NCBI GenBank assembly: GCA_050309775.1
Contig: JBNRMV010000001.1
Location: forward strand, 114,589-178,588
DNA: 64,000 nt
Direction: 5' to 3'
Source: DTU072 sp050309775
GTDB taxonomy: Bacteria > Bacillota > Clostridia > Christensenellales > DTU072
Numbering within the stretch: position 1 is the stretch's first letter; each line of letters begins with the position of its first letter. The position numbers and the translations under genes were made by a program. Of this stretch, positions 51,261-59,361 are shown piece after piece. Under the pieces are notes generated by a model. The model did not search any database. It had not been told where the DNA came from and saw only the letters and a list, made by a program, of their open reading frames with translations.

Positions 51261-51289
51261 TTGTATTCTATAATTTAATGTGTTATAAT
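51261..51289 (+). promoter_or_regulatory. Promoter of the PC4-like gene
   Basis: TTGTAT at 51261-51266 and TG-extended TATAAT at 51284-51289 are 17 bases apart. Confidence 0.75.
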
Positions 51290-51323
51290 TCAATCATAAT
51301 TTTCGTCAATAAGGAGGATAAAG

Positions 51324-51542
51324 ATGGAAATCAAGTATAACATTATTAAACACCTGGGGACAATATCAGAGAGTGACAAGGGTTGGAAAAAGGAGTTGAA
51401 CTTAGTCAGCTGGAACGACGGCGAGCCTAAGTACGACATAAGAGATTGGAACGAGTCACACGAGAGAATGGGAAAAGGCACCACATTCACAGGCGCCGAG
51501 CTGACAAACCTCAAAGACTTGCTCAACAATATCAGCTTATAA
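51324..51542 (+). CDS. YdbC/PC4-family small protein
   Basis: 72 residues behind AAGGAGG. It matches bacterial YdbC: IIKHLGTISESDKGWKKELNLVSWN, then PKYDIRDWNESHERMGKGTTF and a short C-terminal helix. The family has the fold of eukaryotic PC4 and binds single-stranded DNA or RNA. It has its own promoter and terminator and so is a single-gene unit. Confidence 0.93.
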   Translation: MEIKYNIIKHLGTISESDKGWKKELNLVSWNDGEPKYDIRDWNESHERMGKGTTFTGAELTNLKDLLNNISL

Positions 51543-51579
51543 TTTATCAATTATATTTTACTTAACCCACAAGACGGCG

Positions 51580-51620
51580 CTGTCCCGATGAAAAGCATTG
51601 GGGCAGGGTCGTTTTCTCTA
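51580..51620 (+). terminator. Terminator after the PC4-like gene
   Basis: CTGTCCC (51580-51586) pairs with GGGGCAG (51600-51606), with a T-rich segment from 51611. The run starts a few bases after the stem, so it may be moderate. Confidence 0.65.
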
Positions 51621-51623
51621 TTT

Positions 51624-51710
51624 TGCGGCACAATTACACAAAATCAGCAGCCGACAAGCTGTGTTGTGCGGCAATTCACAAAATCGACAGCGGGCAAACA
51701 AAGCTGTCTG
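51624..51710. repeat. Imperfect tandem repeat, 43-bp period, in the 51543-51931 gap
   Basis: Two copies begin with TGCGGCA at 51624 and 51667 and share, in order, ATTnCACAAAATC, a CAGC block, a GACAA/GGCAAA block and GCTGTnTnG. The rest of this 389-base gap holds the PC4-gene terminator and two promoter candidates; I see no gene in it. Confidence 0.65.
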
Positions 51711-51814
51711 AAGCTATTTATTTTGCCATAAGTTCTTGGCGCAAAATTTCTCTAAAAAAGCGCCATAGCCCATAGCCTTTCGACAAATATAAGCATTTTC
51801 AACATAGGAATAGG

Positions 51815-51905
51815 TGTTATAATTGCTTAGCGGCAGTAATATTTTCGGCAATAAATAAGAAATAGGATGAAGACTATTTAATTTTTTGCCTAAATAAGGT
51901 ATAAT
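51815..51905 (+). promoter_or_regulatory. Two promoter candidates for the CoA-disulfide reductase fusion gene
   Basis: A TG-extended TATAAT at 51815-51823 and a second TATAAT at 51900-51905 with weak TTTAAT 17 bases upstream (51877-51882). The second is 27 bases before the start codon. Confidence 0.55.
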
Positions 51906-51931
51906 ATTATCATCACAAAGGAGAAATTTTT

Positions 51932-54361
51932 ATGACGAAGATAATAATTGTCGGTGGAGTGGCCGGCGGAGCAAGCGCCGCGGCAAGGCTCAGGCGGCTG
52001 GACGAAAAGGCAGAAATTATTATGTTTGAGAGAGGAGAGTATATCTCTTTTGCAAACTGCGGTCTGCCTTATTACATAGGCGGAACCATAAAAGACAAGC
52101 ACAGGCTGACGCTGCAAACTCCGGAGAGTTTCCGTCAGCGGTTCAATGTTGATGTGCGCAACTTCAGCGAAGTGACGGCTGTTGACCGCAAAAAAAAAGA
52201 AGTCACTATAAAAAATATCCTCAGCGGCGAAAAGTACAACGAAAGCTATGACAAACTTATTTTGTCGCCGGGAGCAGAGCCTACCAGACCTCCGATAAAA
52301 GGGCTGGACAACAAAAAAGTTTTTAGTCTGCGCAACATTCCCGATACTTACCGCATAAAGAACTTCATAGACACCCAAAAACCGCGCGCTGCAGTTGTCG
52401 TAGGCGGCGGCTATATCGGCATGGAGATGGCGGAGAACCTTTTTGAAGCAGGCATCGCTGTGACCATTGTAGAATTTGCTAACCATGTCATTGCCTCTCT
52501 GGACTATGATATGGCATGCGATGTCCACAACCATATAAGACAAAAGGGCGTCAAACTCATTTTGAATGACGGCGTAAAAGAAATTGCCGATGACGGCGAC
52601 AGACTGAAAATAATGCTGGGCGAAAGAGAATTGACGGCGGACATGGCGGTGTTGGCGGTCGGGGTTGCTCCCGAGAGCAAACTGGCCAAACAAGCCGGCT
52701 TAGCCGTAAACAAGCGCGGCGCAGTCATAACCAACGAAAATATGCAGACTTCGGACGACGATATTTATGCGGTGGGCGATGTCATTGAGGTAGCGGATTT
52801 TTGCACCGACCAAAGACATTATGTGCCGCTTGCAGGACCTGCCAACAAACAGGGCAGAATAGCCGCCGACCACATTTGCGGCATAAACAGCAAGTATGAA
52901 GGAACTCAGGGTACGGGTATTTTGAAAGCCTTTGACCTTACTGTGGCTATGACGGGAATCAACGAAACACGGGCTAAGGCGCTGGGTATTGCCTATGAAA
53001 AATCCTATACCTATTCCGTATCCCACGCTTCGTATTATCCCGGCGCATTGAATATGTCAATAAAGATACTTTTTGACAAAGACAGCGGCAGGTTGCTGGG
53101 CACGCAGATTGTCGGATATGACGGTGTAGATAAAAGAATAGATGTACTGGCGACAGCCATTCGCGCAAAGATGACGGTATTTGATTTGACAAAACTCGAA
53201 CTGGCATATGCGCCGCCATATTCATCGGCAAAGGACCCTGTCAATATGGCAGGATATGTAGCGGAAAACATTGTCACCGGTAAGGTCAAGATTTTTCATT
53301 GGCATGAGCTGGAAGACTTGTATGACAAGGATGTCATACTGCTGGATGTGCGTACAAAGGAAGAATACGAAAACGGCAAAATTGACGGTTTCATAAACAT
53401 ACCTTTGGACGAGTTGAGAGAAAACCTGTACAAACTGGACAAAACCAAAAAAATATATGCCACTTGCAGAGTGGGGCTGCGCGGCTATGTTGCCGCCAGA
53501 CTGTTGCAGGCATACGGCTTTGATTGCTACAACCTCTCCGGAGGGTTCAGGCTTTATCAAAGCATAAAGATGGGAGACGCTATCGAAATGAATGATACCA
53601 AAATAAACAGCGAAACTATGCAGCCAATCCAAGATGCGGCAAAAGTCAGCATAACTTTGGATGCTTGCGGATTGCAATGTCCCGGACCTATTATGAAGCT
53701 GTCTGCCGCCATAAAATCGGCAAAGGAAGGCGAAATAATTGAGATAGCCACGACAGACCCTGCTTTTGGCGCCGATGTCGAAGCATGGTGCAGAAGGACG
53801 GGCAATACTTTTGGCGGTATTACCGAAGAAAAGGGAGTGTCAAAGGCAATAATCATAAAAGGCGGCTTGGCACAATGCGCAAGGGTCAGCGGCGACGGCA
53901 AAAATATTATAGTGTTTTCCGGCGACCTTGACAAAGCAATCGCATCGTTTATTATAGCAAACGGAGCGGCGGCAATGGGACGCAAGGTGTCCATGTTCTT
54001 TACTTTCTGGGGGCTGAATATACTCAGAAAACCGCAGCGTGTGGGAGTAAAGAAAGATTTTCTTAGCAAAATGTTCGGCAAGATGATGCCGCGCGGCAGC
54101 AAAAAGCTGGGCATCTCAAAGATGAATATGGGCGGCATGGGCGGCAAGCTGATACGCTATATAATGAAAAAGAAGAAGGTCAACAGCCTTGAAGAACTGA
54201 TACAATCTGCGATGGACAACGGCGTTGAAATCGTTGCTTGTACGATGAGCATGGACATAATGGGCATAAAAATGGAAGAGCTTATTGACGGCGTAAAAGC
54301 CGGCGGTGTGGCAGCCATGCTGGGACATGCTGAAGAATCGGATATGTCACTGTTCATTTAA
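51932..54361 (+). CDS. CoA-disulfide reductase-type flavoenzyme fused to rhodanese, TusA and DsrE-like domains
   Basis: 809 residues with four domains. Residues 1-450 are an FAD/NAD(P)H CoA-disulfide reductase: GGVAGGASAAARLRR at 8-22, active Cys43 in FANCGLPYY, a second Rossmann motif VVVGGGYIGMEMAE near 153, DDIYAVGDVIEV near 275. A rhodanese follows (about 460-555) with Cys512 in ATCRVGLRG. TusA lies near 572-640 with LDACGLQCPGP (Cys583). A DsrE/DrsF-like domain ends the protein. The fusion could move sulfane sulfur between its own cysteines. GGAGAAA precedes the ATG. Confidence 0.93.
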   Translation: MTKIIIVGGVAGGASAAARLRRLDEKAEIIMFERGEYISFANCGLPYYIGGTIKDKHRLTLQTPESFRQRFNVDVRNFSEVTAVDRKKKEVTIKNILSGEKYNESYDKLILSPGAEPTRPPIKGLDNKKVFSLRNIPDTYRIKNFIDTQKPRAAVVVGGGYIGMEMAENLFEAGIAVTIVEFANHVIASLDYDMACDVHNHIRQKGVKLILNDGVKEIADDGDRLKIMLGERELTADMAVLAVGVAPESKLAKQAGLAVNKRGAVITNENMQTSDDDIYAVGDVIEVADFCTDQRHYVPLAGPANKQGRIAADHICGINSKYEGTQGTGILKAFDLTVAMTGINETRAKALGIAYEKSYTYSVSHASYYPGALNMSIKILFDKDSGRLLGTQIVGYDGVDKRIDVLATAIRAKMTVFDLTKLELAYAPPYSSAKDPVNMAGYVAENIVTGKVKIFHWHELEDLYDKDVILLDVRTKEEYENGKIDGFINIPLDELRENLYKLDKTKKIYATCRVGLRGYVAARLLQAYGFDCYNLSGGFRLYQSIKMGDAIEMNDTKINSETMQPIQDAAKVSITLDACGLQCPGPIMKLSAAIKSAKEGEIIEIATTDPAFGADVEAWCRRTGNTFGGITEEKGVSKAIIIKGGLAQCARVSGDGKNIIVFSGDLDKAIASFIIANGAAAMGRKVSMFFTFWGLNILRKPQRVGVKKDFLSKMFGKMMPRGSKKLGISKMNMGGMGGKLIRYIMKKKKVNSLEELIQSAMDNGVEIVACTMSMDIMGIKMEELIDGVKAGGVAAMLGHAEESDMSLFI

Positions 54362-54378
54362 GGAGAAGAATAAAATCA

Positions 54379-55695
54379 ATGAAGTATGGACTGGTAGGTC
54401 ATCCCCTGAATCACTCAATGTCGCCGTTTATTCACAAGCGCTTGTTTGGCTTGAAGAATATCAGCGCAAAATATTCTTTGTATGATTTCGACTATCTTGA
54501 CGGTAAGAATACCGCCGAACTAAAGCGGCTTTTTGGCTACAATGTCACCATACCTTACAAGACAGAAATAATAAAGTATCTTGACAGCCTTGACCCATTG
54601 GCAAAGAGCTATATGTCGGTCAACACCGTCAAGTGCGGCAAAGGCTACAATACCGATGTTTACGGCTTCCTAAAAAGCGTAGAGAAGCTGGGAGCAACGC
54701 TCTCAGGCTCTGTACTTATTCTTGGCGGCGGCGGCGTGGCGCGTATGGCTGTTGCGGAGACGGCAAAATGCGGCGGCAGCATTACTCTTGCGCTACGCAA
54801 GAACTCCTTGGAGAAAGGACAAGAGCTGATTGAATTGGCGGTGTCCGAAAATCCCGATGCCAGAATTTCCTTAGTCGACATTGAGCATATCGAGGGAGAA
54901 TTTGATTTGCTAATAAATTGTACGCCTGTCGGCATGTATCCCGATTTTATGGACTGTCCTGTGCCGGAAAACGTCATACGACGGAGCAAAGCCGTCTTTG
55001 ACCTTATTTATAACCCGGAGAAAACCAGATTGTTGCTTTATGCCGAACGAGCAGGCATACCTGCCATAAATGGCATGTATATGCTGGTGTGTCAAGCGGC
55101 AAAGTCACAGCAAATCTGGAATGGTTGGAGCTTTTCAGAACAAGAAATACTTCAGATTGCCGCCAAAGCCAACTTGTATATGAAAAAGCAGTTTGCGCAA
55201 AAGGCGGTGGTGTTCATAGGGTTTATGGCAAGCGGCAAGACAACAGTTGCAAAAGCCGTGGCAAAAGAAAGCCGAATGCCTTTTGTGGACATTGACGAAG
55301 AAATAATCAAGAGATACGGCAGCATAGAAAAAATCTTTGCCGAAAGAGGCGAGGAGAGTTTTCGCAAAATGGAAAGCGCCGTTCTTGCAAAACTATGCAC
55401 CAAAGCAGGCATAATCGTCAGCGCCGGAGGCGGACTGCCTATGCAGGAAAAAAACAGAAGACTTATGCGCGGCGCAAAGGTTATATATATTGATACGCCT
55501 TTTGAGTTGTGCTATGCCAGAATACTTGGCGAGGGAGGCAGACCTGTGGCGGCAAGCATGACAAAAAATGAACTAAAAGAGTTGTACGACGACCGAGCCC
55601 AAATCTACCGGGCAGCCGCTGATTTCAGAATAGACGGCTCACTGCCGCTTGAAAGCAAAGTGAGCGAGATTATGGCTTTGTTGAAAATAAAATAA
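54379..55695 (+). CDS. aroE-aroK: Shikimate dehydrogenase-shikimate kinase fusion
   Basis: 438 residues. The N-terminal 265 are AroE: NHSMSPFIHKRLF near 12-24, NVTIPYKTEI with catalytic Lys near 59, NTDVYGFLKSV, the NADP loop LGGGGVARMAV near 117, and GMYMLVCQAAKSQQIW near 232. Residues 274-438 are AroK: P-loop GFMASGKTT at 281-289, FVDIDEEI, RGEESFRKMES and GGGLPM. The fusion joins two consecutive steps of the shikimate pathway. It starts 18 bases after the fusion flavoenzyme. The remaining aro genes lie behind a separate regulated promoter. Confidence 0.95.
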   Translation: MKYGLVGHPLNHSMSPFIHKRLFGLKNISAKYSLYDFDYLDGKNTAELKRLFGYNVTIPYKTEIIKYLDSLDPLAKSYMSVNTVKCGKGYNTDVYGFLKSVEKLGATLSGSVLILGGGGVARMAVAETAKCGGSITLALRKNSLEKGQELIELAVSENPDARISLVDIEHIEGEFDLLINCTPVGMYPDFMDCPVPENVIRRSKAVFDLIYNPEKTRLLLYAERAGIPAINGMYMLVCQAAKSQQIWNGWSFSEQEILQIAAKANLYMKKQFAQKAVVFIGFMASGKTTVAKAVAKESRMPFVDIDEEIIKRYGSIEKIFAERGEESFRKMESAVLAKLCTKAGIIVSAGGGLPMQEKNRRLMRGAKVIYIDTPFELCYARILGEGGRPVAASMTKNELKELYDDRAQIYRAAADFRIDGSLPLESKVSEIMALLKIK

Positions 55696-55712
55696 AAAAA
55701 TCCATAAAACCG

Positions 55713-55741
55713 TTGACAAACGGCGTAATTGTGTATATGCT
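55713..55741 (+). promoter_or_regulatory. Promoter of the aromatic amino acid operon leader
   Basis: TTGACA at 55713-55718 and TATGCT at 55736-55741 are 17 bases apart, giving a start near 55748, 10 bases before the leader peptide ATG. Confidence 0.82.
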
Positions 55742-55757
55742 AATACTAAGGTAATAT

Positions 55758-55838
55758 ATGAAAAAACAAAACATCAACAATTTTTATTTCGGGTTTAGCT
55801 TCGGGTTTTATTATTACGATAAGACCCTCATTTCCTAG
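55758..55838 (+). CDS. Phe/Tyr-rich leader peptide
   Basis: A 26-codon ORF behind AAGG at about 55749-55752. Residues 9-20 read FYFGFSFGFYYY: five Phe and four Tyr in twelve codons, followed by DKTLIS and a TAG stop at 55836-55838. Downstream genes make phenylalanine and tyrosine. This is the composition of attenuator leader peptides such as PheL, and the stop codon is placed at the edge of the second pairing segment, as in classical attenuators. It is too short to have any other likely role. Confidence 0.88.
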   Translation: MKKQNINNFYFGFSFGFYYYDKTLIS

Positions 55839-55913
55839 TGCCAAAACCCGAATAGAAAGAAATATACGATATTTATATATCAGGCACTTTGGAAATAGGG
55901 TGCCTGATTTTTT
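55802..55913 (+). promoter_or_regulatory. Ribosome-mediated transcription attenuator (segments 1-4)
   Basis: Segment 1 CGGGTTTT (55802-55809, within the leader codons) pairs with AAAACCCG of segment 2 (55843-55850). The other part of segment 2, AGTGCC (55837-55842), pairs with GGCACT of segment 3 (55883-55888). Segment 3, TCAGGCAC (55880-55887), pairs with segment 4, GTGCCTGA (55900-55907), followed by seven T: the terminator. A ribosome stalled at the Tyr/Phe codons frees segment 2 for the antiterminator; one that reaches the stop lets the terminator form. Confidence 0.87.
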
Positions 55914-55939
55914 TATCAAAAAACGCGAAAAGTCGAAAA

Positions 55940-55993
55940 ACAGACAAAATAATAAAAACAGATAAAATAATAAAAACAGATAAAATAATAAAA
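55940..55993 (+). repeat. Three 18-bp A-rich tandem repeats before aroF
   Basis: Three copies of ACAGATAAAATAATAAAA (the first with C for T at position 6) at 55940, 55958 and 55976, ending just before the aroF ribosome binding site GGAG. The stretch contains almost no G or C and should be unstructured in RNA. Confidence 0.9.
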
Positions 55994-56006
55994 ACGGAGA
56001 TGAATT

Positions 56007-57014
56007 ATGGTTATCGTAGTAAAAGGCAACAGACAAAACCCGCAGGTTGACGAACTCATAAGGTGGATGGAAGCCAAGGACTTTACCATTCAGGTAAATG
56101 AGGGTGTGCAAAAGACCATTTTAGGCGTTGTTGGAGACACGGCGGCGCTTGATATGGACGCCATTTCGACCTTTCCCGTAGTCGAGGCAGTAAAAAGGAT
56201 TCAAGAGCCGTACAAGAAAGCCAACAGGGTCATGCACGAGGACGACACCGTAGTTGCCGTCGGCGGGGTAAAAATCGGCGGCGGACATTTTCAAGTAATG
56301 GCAGGTCCTTGCTCAATAGAGAGTCAGGAGCAAGTGATGGCAATTGCAGAGTATGTCAAGAAATGCGGCGCCGGATTATTGCGCGGAGGCGCATTTAAGC
56401 CGCGCACTTCGCCTTACGCCTTTCAGGGGCTACGCGGCATAGGTTTGAAATATATGCTTGAAGCAAAGCGCCTTACAGGTTTGCCGATAGTTACGGAGCT
56501 GATGAGCATAAGCGACATTGAACTTTTCGACGAGGTCGATGTCATTCAGATAGGTGCGCGCAACATGCAGAATTTCTCCATGCTCAAAGAGTTGGGCGGT
56601 TGCAAAAAGCCGATACTCCTGAAAAGGGGAATAGCCAGTACCATTGAAGAGTTGTTGCTAAGCGCCGAACATATCATGGCAGGCGGCAACAATGACATCA
56701 TTCTGTGCGAGAGAGGAATACGCACCTTTGAAACCTATACCAGAAGCACGCTTGATATATCGGCGGTTCCTGTGCTTAAGAAACTGACGCATCTTCCCGT
56801 AATTATTGACCCAAGCCATGCTTCAGGAAGAGCCGATTTGGTAGAGTCGCTTGCACTGTCGGCTATTGCGGCAGGCGCAGACGGATTGCTTATTGAAACG
56901 CACAACAACCCGAAGGTTGCGCTTTGCGACGGAGCGCAATCGCTGGACCCGATAAGTTTTGAAAAAGTTATGAATAAGGTTGCAAAATTAAAGGAATTTA
57001 TGAGCGGACTATAA
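56007..57014 (+). CDS. aroF: 3-deoxy-7-phosphoheptulonate (DAHP) synthase, type I-beta
   Basis: First step of the shikimate pathway: phosphoenolpyruvate plus erythrose-4-phosphate. 335 residues. The N-terminal 70 form a ferredoxin-like domain (MVIVVKGNRQNPQVDELIRW) that carries feedback control by Tyr/Phe in relatives such as the Thermotoga enzyme. The barrel shows VMAGPCSIES near 97, GGAFKPRTSPYAFQGL near 131, LLKRGIASTIEELL and DPSHASGRADL near 271. First structural gene after the attenuator, so its transcription is probably set by charged tRNA-Phe and tRNA-Tyr. Confidence 0.96.
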   Translation: MVIVVKGNRQNPQVDELIRWMEAKDFTIQVNEGVQKTILGVVGDTAALDMDAISTFPVVEAVKRIQEPYKKANRVMHEDDTVVAVGGVKIGGGHFQVMAGPCSIESQEQVMAIAEYVKKCGAGLLRGGAFKPRTSPYAFQGLRGIGLKYMLEAKRLTGLPIVTELMSISDIELFDEVDVIQIGARNMQNFSMLKELGGCKKPILLKRGIASTIEELLLSAEHIMAGGNNDIILCERGIRTFETYTRSTLDISAVPVLKKLTHLPVIIDPSHASGRADLVESLALSAIAAGADGLLIETHNNPKVALCDGAQSLDPISFEKVMNKVAKLKEFMSGL

Positions 57015-57075
57015 ACTGCCGAAAAGACCTTGAAAAATATTGACGATACAAGTAAAATGGTAAACGGGAGCAACA

Positions 57076-59361
57076 ATGGAATTAAACATAAAAGTCGCAA
57101 CGCCTTATAAAGTTATATTCAGTAAAAACTGTCTTAAAGACGGCAGCCTGCCCGCGCTGCTTTCCGAGTACAAGAGCAAACGAATTGCCGTCATTACGGA
57201 CGACAATATCAAAGCGCTTTATCTTGACGGCTTGAAATGCAGTTTGCAAAACAATTACGAGGTGTGCCATTTCAGTTTTTCTCCCGGAGAGAACAGCAAA
57301 ACGCTTGAGACTATCGAAAGTATTTATAATTTTCTTTGCCGCAACGGCATGACCAGAGCGGATACAATTATTGCATTGGGCGGCGGAATTGTCGGAGATA
57401 CCGCAGGTTTTGCCGCAGCCACCTATTTGCGCGGCATAAGACTTGTGCAGATACCCACTACATTGCTGGCCATGGTTGATTCCTCAATCGGGGGCAAGAC
57501 CGCCATAAATCTTTCTGCCGGCAAAAATCTTGCAGGTTGTTTTTATCAGCCGGCTAAAGTAATTATTGATACGGCCTTTCTTGATACTTTGCCCCATGAA
57601 GAATGGCAAAACGGCATAGGAGAAATAATAAAGTACGGCGCCATAAAGGACAAACGATTGTTTTCAATTATGGAAAAAGGCAACTACAAGGAAAAACTTG
57701 AGGAAGTTATTTACCGCTGCTTGAAAATTAAGAAAAAGGTAGTCGAAGAGGATACTTTGGATGCCGGAATCAGACAAATACTAAATTTTGGACATACCTT
57801 GGGTCATGCGGTAGAAAAGCATTCTGACTTTGAAGTGGCTCACGGCAAGGCGGTAGGAATCGGCATGGCGCTTATTTCACGCTGGGCAAGCCAACGGTGC
57901 TTGGCAAGAACGGAAACTGCTGAGAGAATAGAGCGAGTTTTGCATTTGTATGGAATGCCTACGCATTATTCAATAGATATTGAGTCGTTATGGCAGCAAG
58001 CCTCAAGCGACAAAAAGCGCAAGGGGGACAATATAACGCTGTCGATAGTAGAAGATATCGGAAAATGCGTTTTGAAACAGTTTGCAGTGAATGATTTGAC
58101 GGCTGCTGACATTTCGGCAACGGTCAATGGAGATTTTCTGACAGGCAAAATCAGCGCCCCTCCGTCAAAATCAATGGCGCACAGAGCAATATTTTGCGCC
58201 GTGCTGTCAGAAAAGCCCAGCGTTATAAGAAAAGTAGACCTAAGCGAGGACATTATTGCGTCGCTGAATGTTGCAAGGGCGTTGGGCTGCGGAGTTGAAT
58301 ACAAGAATAGCGTATTGAAAATACAGCCCAAAAAAACCCAAGGCGCTGACAAAATTGATTGCGGCGAAAGCGGCACTACATTCAGATTTTTGCTGCCCAT
58401 ACTGGCGGCGCTGGGCAAGGCGGCTGAAATACAAGGACGGGGCAGACTGGGCGACAGACCTTATTCGGAGTTGACTCAAGAGCTTTCAAAACGCGGCGCA
58501 ATCTATGACCGTCAAAGCGGACTGCCCGTTCAGGCTTCAGGTCAGCTTATAGCTGGGGAATACAGAATTCGTGGGGACATATCTTCTCAATATGTTTCCG
58601 GACTGTTGTTGGCGTTGCCGCTGCTTAGCGGCGACAGCAAAATTTTGCTTAGTTCAGAGCTGCAATCTGCCGCATATGTGGATATGACCATATGTTGCAT
58701 GGCGGCTTTTGGCGTAACAATTGACAAGATTGACGGCGGATTTGCCATAAAAGGCGGACAGAAATATCGTGGCGCCGATTATACGGTTGAGGGTGATTTC
58801 AGCAATGCCGCGTTTTGGTTTTGCGCAGGGGCGTTGAAAGGAGATATAGAAGTAACAGGACTAAACAAACACAGTTTGCAGGGGGATAGGCAGATTGTAG
58901 ATATCCTAAAAAGAGCAGGTGTTCAAATTACCGACACCCAAGAGGGGTATAAAGTCAAAAAGAGCGCCTTGAGCGCAATTGAAACAGATATTTCGGAAAT
59001 CCCCGACCTTGCGCCGGTGCTTGCGCTGACTCTGACATATGCCGAAGGAAAAAGCGTATTGAAGAATACACAGAGATTGCGAATAAAGGAATGCGACCGC
59101 CAGCAAGCCATTGTTGACACAATATCGGCATTGGGCGGACAAGCGAAAATTGCAGGTGATGACATAATTATTGAAGGCAAACGGCTTTCGGGCGGCAGCG
59201 CAAGCGGAAAGCAGGACCACAGAATAATTATGTCTATCGTATCTACGGCGATTGCGGAAACAACTGTTTTGGATGCGCAATCAGTCAGAAAGAGTTACCC
59301 GAACTTCTTTTTTGAGTACAAGACTTTGGGAGGCAAATGTGTCATCTACTTGGGGAAATAG
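57076..59361 (+). CDS. aroB-aroA: 3-dehydroquinate synthase-EPSP synthase fusion
   Basis: 761 residues. Residues 1-350 are AroB: ALGGGIVGDTAGFAAATYLRGI near 95-116, DSSIGGKTAIN near 135, GEIIKYGAIKD and NFGHTLGHAVEK with zinc-binding His. From about 353 the protein is AroA: KISAPPSKSMAHRAIF near 358, DCGESGTTFRFLLP near 436, GRGRLGDRPYSEL, SSQYVSGLLLALPLL, EGDFSNAAFW, and KECDRQQAIVD near 675. Both catalytic sets look complete. The order AroB-AroA is that of the first two domains of fungal AROM. GGGAG precedes the ATG. Confidence 0.95.
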   Translation: MELNIKVATPYKVIFSKNCLKDGSLPALLSEYKSKRIAVITDDNIKALYLDGLKCSLQNNYEVCHFSFSPGENSKTLETIESIYNFLCRNGMTRADTIIALGGGIVGDTAGFAAATYLRGIRLVQIPTTLLAMVDSSIGGKTAINLSAGKNLAGCFYQPAKVIIDTAFLDTLPHEEWQNGIGEIIKYGAIKDKRLFSIMEKGNYKEKLEEVIYRCLKIKKKVVEEDTLDAGIRQILNFGHTLGHAVEKHSDFEVAHGKAVGIGMALISRWASQRCLARTETAERIERVLHLYGMPTHYSIDIESLWQQASSDKKRKGDNITLSIVEDIGKCVLKQFAVNDLTAADISATVNGDFLTGKISAPPSKSMAHRAIFCAVLSEKPSVIRKVDLSEDIIASLNVARALGCGVEYKNSVLKIQPKKTQGADKIDCGESGTTFRFLLPILAALGKAAEIQGRGRLGDRPYSELTQELSKRGAIYDRQSGLPVQASGQLIAGEYRIRGDISSQYVSGLLLALPLLSGDSKILLSSELQSAAYVDMTICCMAAFGVTIDKIDGGFAIKGGQKYRGADYTVEGDFSNAAFWFCAGALKGDIEVTGLNKHSLQGDRQIVDILKRAGVQITDTQEGYKVKKSALSAIETDISEIPDLAPVLALTLTYAEGKSVLKNTQRLRIKECDRQQAIVDTISALGGQAKIAGDDIIIEGKRLSGGSASGKQDHRIIMSIVSTAIAETTVLDAQSVRKSYPNFFFEYKTLGGKCVIYLGK

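Noticed and set aside
55748..55913. T-box or TRAP leader before aroF
   Set aside because: The leader is too short for a T-box, has no UGGnACC-type T-box sequence or specifier stem, and no GAG/UAG repeats; the leader peptide model explains all pairings.
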